Shown here one piece after another: positions 14,813-18,391 of a stretch of 18,391 bases of DNA. Below the pieces are notes generated by a model, which saw only the letters and a program-made list of their open reading frames with translations, was not told where the DNA came from and did no database searches. The number at the start of each line of letters is the position of its first letter. Within the stretch, counting starts at the first letter, position 1. A program made the position numbers and the translations under genes. The stretch is from Bacteriovorax stolpii (GTDB taxonomy: Bacteria > Bdellovibrionota > Bacteriovoracia > Bacteriovoracales > Bacteriovoracaceae): positions 1 to 18,391 of the forward strand of contig CAMAYW010000012.1 in the NCBI GenBank assembly GCA_945862475.1, given 5' to 3'.

Positions 14813-15819
14813 TGAAACACCTGCGAAATGGAGAAACCGTAAGAGCGATTGATCGCATTACTTGCGTTTAAACTAACATTCACTTTTTGATCAACGAGAC
14901 TAAGCCACTGGGCTTGGGAATAAAAACCCAACACAAATTCACCCCAGTCATTTTTAAACGGTCGTTCCATGGAGATGAGAAGATCCGTCGAATTAAATTT
15001 AAATGAGCCTTTACCATAGATGGTTTCAGCTGAGGCCTTGGCAAAAGGGCCAATCCGAAGCTGAGTTTGAAAGCGCAAAGGGGAGCCAAAAAAATCAAAA
15101 TCTTTTGTTTTTAGTTGAGGACCAAACGAAGTGGAGGAGTAAAACACATTTCCTCCAGCTTCAAGCGGATAGGAAGCTTTTTCATAATGAACGGCAACTC
15201 CAGCTTTCAATGGAAGATTCCAATTCGTAAAAAACTGAACGCCATATTGATTACTCGTACCCATAAGAGCTCTCTTGTCTTCAAAGAGGTCTTTCATGAA
15301 TTCCCCCTGAACGAGTCCAACATAGAGACTAAATTCAGGAAGAATTTTTAAATCCTTGTCATAAATGGTTCTGACAATATTTTTTGGAGCGGGGGTGTAT
15401 TTATCCGGTGGAACATACATGGTGAGTTCATTTTTCAGTGGATCAATAAATCGAGTAGGAACTTTCCAAGTCACAGAGCCGTCTTTGTTTTGAAGATACT
15501 TGAAACCTTTTTCGTCTTCGATAGAAAAATATTTTACATATTTCATCTCTAACGTTTTTTGAATTTCATTCGTTTCAATATTCCTCAGTGAACTTCCTTG
15601 TTTTAAAACACCAAACTCAACGGAGCTATTTTTTATTTGATCAAGCGTTGTGATGTAGTAGGGAGGAGTGTAGCGACGATTTTGCCTTTGATATTTAATG
15701 TCTTCATCAGACTGCTTTTCTATCGTAAAATCTGGCAACTTATTCTCGAGTTCATTGATGGCAGTTAAATCTTCTGCTGCAAAGAGAGGAGAAATAAAAA
15801 AGAGAGCGGCCAGAATCAT
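14809..15819 (-). CDS. Exported SH3-like plus beta-barrel outer-membrane protein (336 residues)
   Basis: The start at 15819 is set by GGGGAGG just upstream, by the ATGA overlap with the Nudix stop, and by the signal peptide MILAALFFISPLFAAED; a TTG at 15831 would be worse. After cleavage near residue 14 comes a charged stretch, then a probable SH3-like segment (about 65-120: VEFGVLKQGSSLRNIE, MKYVKYFSIEDEKGFKYLQ). From about 155 there are amphipathic strands (FSLYVGLVQGEF, YGVQFFTNWNLPLKAGVAVHYE, RFQTQLRIGPFAKAS, SYGFSISQVFQ) typical of an outer-membrane barrel. The layout mirrors the next gene, so the two are likely paralogues or partners. Function is unknown; an envelope structure or complex is the inference. 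Confidence 0.72.
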   Translation of the reverse strand: MILAALFFISPLFAAEDLTAINELENKLPDFTIEKQSDEDIKYQRQNRRYTPPYYITTLDQIKNSSVEFGVLKQGSSLRNIETNEIQKTLEMKYVKYFSIEDEKGFKYLQNKDGSVTWKVPTRFIDPLKNELTMYVPPDKYTPAPKNIVRTIYDKDLKILPEFSLYVGLVQGEFMKDLFEDKRALMGTSNQYGVQFFTNWNLPLKAGVAVHYEKASYPLEAGGNVFYSSTSFGPQLKTKDFDFFGSPLRFQTQLRIGPFAKASAETIYGKGSFKFNSTDLLISMERPFKNDWGEFVLGFYSQAQWLSLVDQKVNVSLNASNAINRSYGFSISQVFQ

Positions 15820-16265
15820 CGGCCTCCCCAATGTCTAAGGAGACTAGAAGCCTTTTCAAGTGTTTCGAAGTTTGAAAGATACTTTACACTTTCACGGCGA
15901 ATATCATTGATTGAAACCCATTGGTACTCTTCATGCTCATGAGGATCAATTTTGACGGCCCATTTTTGATCAAGAATGATGAGGAAACATTCCTCGTGGA
16001 CTTTTCTTTCACGTTGATCGGTAAAGTCGTAGAAGAGCCCCAAATTCAACATATCTACAATGTGGGTGATATCTAGATTCGTCTCCTCAATAGCTTCCCT
16101 GAGGCCACCTTCTTCAATCGTTTCTCCATCCTCAATTTTTCCTGTGACATTTTGCCAAAAAGAGCCACGGCGCTCGTTGGTGCGAAGAAGTAAAAATTCA
16201 AATGAATGACGAGCCTCGTCAATAACCGCCAGAACGACCTGAGCTTTTTTTGTTTTATTCCCCAT
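15816..16265 (-). CDS. NudB-like Nudix hydrolase
   Basis: The 149-residue protein carries a full Nudix box at about residues 41-63, with G, E and the REAIEE core that binds catalytic metal. The conserved glycine after EE is Asn, a position where Escherichia coli NudB also deviates. The preceding SFWQNVTGKIEDGET and the late EHEEYQWVS with LKY-SN-like VKYLSNFE match NudB, which removes pyrophosphate from dihydroneopterin triphosphate in folate synthesis. Other nucleotide substrates remain possible. It is first in an operon with two outer-membrane barrel genes, an unexpected pairing. There is no Shine-Dalgarno sequence: the promoter -10 element lies only 5 bases upstream of the ATG, so the mRNA is probably leaderless. 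Confidence 0.85.
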   Translation of the reverse strand: MGNKTKKAQVVLAVIDEARHSFEFLLLRTNERRGSFWQNVTGKIEDGETIEEGGLREAIEETNLDITHIVDMLNLGLFYDFTDQRERKVHEECFLIILDQKWAVKIDPHEHEEYQWVSINDIRRESVKYLSNFETLEKASSLLRHWGGR

Positions 16266-16270
16266 AATTT

Positions 16271-16299
16271 ATTATGAGCGACAAGATCAGGATTGTCCA
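16271..16299 (-). promoter_or_regulatory. Sigma70-like promoter of the Nudix-barrel operon, predicting a leaderless mRNA
   Basis: On the minus strand: TGGACA, 17 bases, CATAAT, five of six matches at each element. The -10 ends 5 bases before the ATG, so transcription should start at or next to the start codon. The palindrome CATAATTTATTATG (16263-16276) spans both the -10 and the ATG. Confidence 0.62.
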
Positions 16300-16363
16300 A
16301 AATCTCGATTGGAATTTTAGTATGTTTGCGATGCGTAGTAGAGTTAAAAACTCAACTTATAAA

Positions 16364-16392
16364 TTGCGTCATATGCCCCGATTTGATATGAA
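16364..16392 (+). promoter_or_regulatory. Possible promoter of the M50-scpAB operon
   Basis: TTGCGT, 17 bases, TATGAA (three and four of six matches) lies so that transcription would start at the ATG at 16399. No ribosome-binding sequence precedes that ATG. The match is weak; an alternative -10, TATAAA at 16358-16363, lacks a -35. Confidence 0.25.
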
Positions 16393-16398
16393 TGATGC

Positions 16399-17085
16399 AT
16401 GAACGATTTGAACTCGATCCTCTTTAGTATAGCTGAATCGCTACCGGGTTTTCTTTTAGCGATTGTCACCCATGAAGCGGCCCATGCATGGATGGCCTAT
16501 AAGTTCGGTGATTCAACGGCTAAAAATCAGGGACGCCTGACACTCAATCCTGCTGCCCATTATGATCCGTGGGGAACTATCTTCTTTCCACTTCTCGCCG
16601 CCTTCACAAATTTTTCTATGATTGGATGGGCGAGACCTGTTCCTATTGATGTACGAAATTTCAAAAATTTCAGATCTGGAATTTTCTGGGTAAGTTTTGC
16701 GGGCCCTCTTTCAAATTTAATTTTGGGAACTCTTTCAGCTGCATTACTCGCCATTATTGCTACTCAAGTTTCAAGTGATTGGGGATTCTATACGATCGCT
16801 ATCAGAATGCTTCGTTACTCTGTTTTTATTAATTTTATTCTCGCCTTTTTTAATTTAATCCCACTTCCACCGCTTGATGGATCTAAGATGATTTCTTCTT
16901 TTTTAAAGGGAAGAGCGCTTTATAAGTATGAAAGTTTTGCTCAATACACGCCGGTGATTTTTATCGTTGTGATGGCCCTCAGTTTTATGGGGATCCATAC
17001 ATTGGGTTACGTCTTATTGCCTGCTCAAAGCATGGCAAATTATTTGATGTTTGCGTTCCTTGGACTTTTCGGAGGTATTGGATGA
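16399..17085 (+). CDS. Site-2 protease family (M50) membrane protein
   Basis: The 228-residue protein is a multi-pass inner-membrane zinc metalloprotease of the compact M50 type. The first transmembrane segment holds HEAAH (25-29), with the catalytic glutamate and two zinc ligands. WARPVPIDVRNF (77-88) and FAGPLSNLILG (100-110) are conserved family segments. LIPLPPLDGSK (153-163) is the third-ligand motif, with D160. About five hydrophobic segments are visible and there is no PDZ domain, unlike RseP. Such enzymes cut proteins within the membrane; the substrate is unknown. A small M50 gene immediately before scpA is a frequent bacterial arrangement. Its stop overlaps the scpA start (ATGA), with GGAGG inside its 3' end. 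Confidence 0.88.
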   Translation: MNDLNSILFSIAESLPGFLLAIVTHEAAHAWMAYKFGDSTAKNQGRLTLNPAAHYDPWGTIFFPLLAAFTNFSMIGWARPVPIDVRNFKNFRSGIFWVSFAGPLSNLILGTLSAALLAIIATQVSSDWGFYTIAIRMLRYSVFINFILAFFNLIPLPPLDGSKMISSFLKGRALYKYESFAQYTPVIFIVVMALSFMGIHTLGYVLLPAQSMANYLMFAFLGLFGGIG

Positions 17086-17921
17086 CTGAGAATGAAATCT
17101 TAGTAAAAGTTGATCGCTTCGACGGTCCTTTAGCACTTCTTCTGCATTTAGTTCAAAAAGAAGAAATGCGCATTCAGGACTTGGATCTTACAACGATCAC
17201 GAATCAATACTTAGATTACTTGCAGAAAATGCAGGATTTAAATTTTGATTTGGCCGGCGAATATCTTTTCATGGCCGCGACACTTCTTTCTTTAAAATCT
17301 CAAACAGTTGCTGATGAGTCTCAGGACCAGAACTTGATTAAAATTACCGCCGGAGAAATGGGTCTTGAAATCCAGACTCGCGGAGACCTTATCAAGCGCC
17401 TTGAAGAGCTTGAGAGATTTCAGCGTTTGGGTCAGAGACTTTGGAGCCTTCCTAAAAAAGGGCACGAAATCTTTGTGCACCCAAAAATAGATCGTAAAGC
17501 GATTGAAAACTCCATCCTTACGCCAATTGATCTTCAGCAATTAACAGAAACCATGATGGATCTTATTCGTCGTGAGAAGAAAAAGTACGCTATCGTTAAG
17601 CGTGACCGTTTATCGATTAAAGAGAAACTCGTTCGTTTGAAGTCGATGCTTAAAGAAGGGGAGACAACTCTCTTTGATAAGCTTTTAGATGAGAATGAAA
17701 CAGGAATTATTGATAAAGTGATTACATTTATCTCGCTTTTAGAGCTTGCCCGTCTGAAAAAATTACAAATCTTTCAAAATGAGGACAAGGGGTCCATTTA
17801 CATCGAGGTGAAGGAGAGTTTAGATTCCTTCGATCCTGAAACTGCGAATGGATTTGAACCTGAAGGCGAAGCAAATTCAACTCCTAAGGCATCTGCTCCA
17901 GCAGAAGCTACGATCCAATAA
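17082..17921 (+). CDS. scpA: Segregation and condensation protein A (kleisin)
   Basis: The 279-residue product has the ScpA N-terminal signature VKVDRFDGPLALLLHLVQKEEM (about 8-29), followed by IQDLDLTTITNQYLDYL and the helix LAGEYLFMAATLLSLKS that contacts the SMC neck. The central region is a flexible helical linker. The C-terminal winged helix (about 205-255, VITFISLLELARLKKLQIFQ) binds the SMC head. ScpA closes the SMC ring and, with ScpB, condenses and segregates the chromosome. A disordered Glu/Pro/Ala tail (about 255-279) extends past the usual end. It is translationally coupled to the M50 gene and lies 9 bases before scpB. Confidence 0.95.
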   Translation: MTENEILVKVDRFDGPLALLLHLVQKEEMRIQDLDLTTITNQYLDYLQKMQDLNFDLAGEYLFMAATLLSLKSQTVADESQDQNLIKITAGEMGLEIQTRGDLIKRLEELERFQRLGQRLWSLPKKGHEIFVHPKIDRKAIENSILTPIDLQQLTETMMDLIRREKKKYAIVKRDRLSIKEKLVRLKSMLKEGETTLFDKLLDENETGIIDKVITFISLLELARLKKLQIFQNEDKGSIYIEVKESLDSFDPETANGFEPEGEANSTPKASAPAEATIQ

Positions 17922-17930
17922 GGAAGTGCT

Positions 17931-18391
17931 ATGGATTCTTTGAATCATGAAATTAACTATCAGTGGGATCTGTCTACAGAAGTAGAAGAAGTTATTGCTG
18001 AATCTGTGACAGAGGAATTTTCCCTTGAATTAAATCATTACGATGATAAGGCCCAAGAAGATATGCTTTGGCAGGCCCGAACTGGTCTGAATCCAGATAC
18101 ACTTTGCGGATCCATTGAAACGATCATTTTCATGTCTGATCGCCCAATTTCAATCCAAAAAATTAAAGCCCAAATTGATAATGAGCTTCCACTACGTGTG
18201 ATTCATGAATCACTTGAAAAACTTCAATTGGGTTACGAAGAAAAACATCACGGGATCCGTCTCGTTGAAGTAGCAGAAGGGTACCAATTCCGTACGAAAG
18301 CGACTTACTCTAAATTCGTTCAGAATCTTTTTAAAATTAACTCACTCGTTTTAACGCCAACCGCACTTGAGGTTCTAGCGATTATTGCCTA
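17931..18391 (+). CDS. scpB: Segregation and condensation protein B (N-terminal part)
   Basis: The gene runs off the right edge; 153 codons are visible. Residues from about 62 (SIETIIFMSDRPISIQKIK) form the first winged helix, and LTPTALEVLAIIAY at the edge begins the second, the best-known ScpB signature. ScpB dimers bind the ScpA linker and stabilise the SMC complex. An AAGGAAG ribosome-binding site precedes the ATG. The first 60 residues are an acidic extension not found in most ScpB proteins, which begin near the first winged helix. Confidence 0.92.
   Translation, partial: MDSLNHEINYQWDLSTEVEEVIAESVTEEFSLELNHYDDKAQEDMLWQARTGLNPDTLCGSIETIIFMSDRPISIQKIKAQIDNELPLRVIHESLEKLQLGYEEKHHGIRLVEVAEGYQFRTKATYSKFVQNLFKINSLVLTPTALEVLAIIA

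Noticed and set aside
16340..16398. A sigma28-like TAAA ... CCCGATTT before the M50 gene
   Set aside because: The spacing is two bases too short and the first element does not match beyond TAAA.

Overview
The window is a compact, AT-rich bacterial chromosome segment. Its gene content fits a Gram-negative, flagellated, Bdellovibrio-like bacterium, most likely of the Bacteriovorax/Halobacteriovorax group. The clues are LPS inner-core glycosyltransferases, signal-peptide outer-membrane barrels, a short flagellin, and a SWIM-SNF2 ATPase beside dnaG and rpoD. The lineage is inferred from protein style, not from a database search. No tRNA, rRNA, CRISPR array, insertion sequence or other mobile element was seen.

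Layout, left to right. (1) 1-1362: a divergent pair of LPS-core genes, a WaaE/KdtX-type family 2 glycosyltransferase (cut by the window edge) and a family 9 heptosyltransferase. (2) 6255-1352, minus: SNF2 ATPase, nitroreductase, and a secreted PQQ-type sugar dehydrogenase, closely spaced behind a sigma70-like promoter. (3) 10731-6378, minus: trmB-dnaG-rpoD, a variant of the macromolecular-synthesis operon, ending in a strong intrinsic terminator. (4) 11657-10824, minus: a single flagellin gene with its own terminator and a long leader carrying several GGA motifs, an inverted repeat and an unexplained open frame. (5) 12044-13156, plus: a DegT-family sugar aminotransferase whose terminator lies inside a gene on the other strand. 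(6) 13583-13146, minus: two small unknown genes in one reading frame, separated only by an amber codon, behind a near-consensus flagellar sigma28 promoter. (7) 16265-13718, minus: a NudB-like Nudix hydrolase and two exported beta-barrel-like proteins, linked by ATGA stop/start overlaps. (8) 16399-18391, plus: a site-2-protease-family membrane protein, scpA, and the start of scpB.

How the genes work together: most of the window is housekeeping, covering replication priming, the primary sigma factor, tRNA methylation, chromosome condensation by SMC-ScpAB, and LPS core synthesis. The most novel part is the small sigma28-linked locus at 13146-13666. Its second reading frame ends in a short helical tail resembling the FliG-binding C-terminus of the flagellar MS-ring protein FliF, so a role in flagellar assembly or motility is a testable guess. 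The tandem barrel proteins are the other uncharacterised unit. Another recurring pattern is that genes first in their transcription units often lack a Shine-Dalgarno sequence, while internal genes have good ones. The Nudix gene has a well-formed promoter so close to its ATG that its mRNA should be leaderless.
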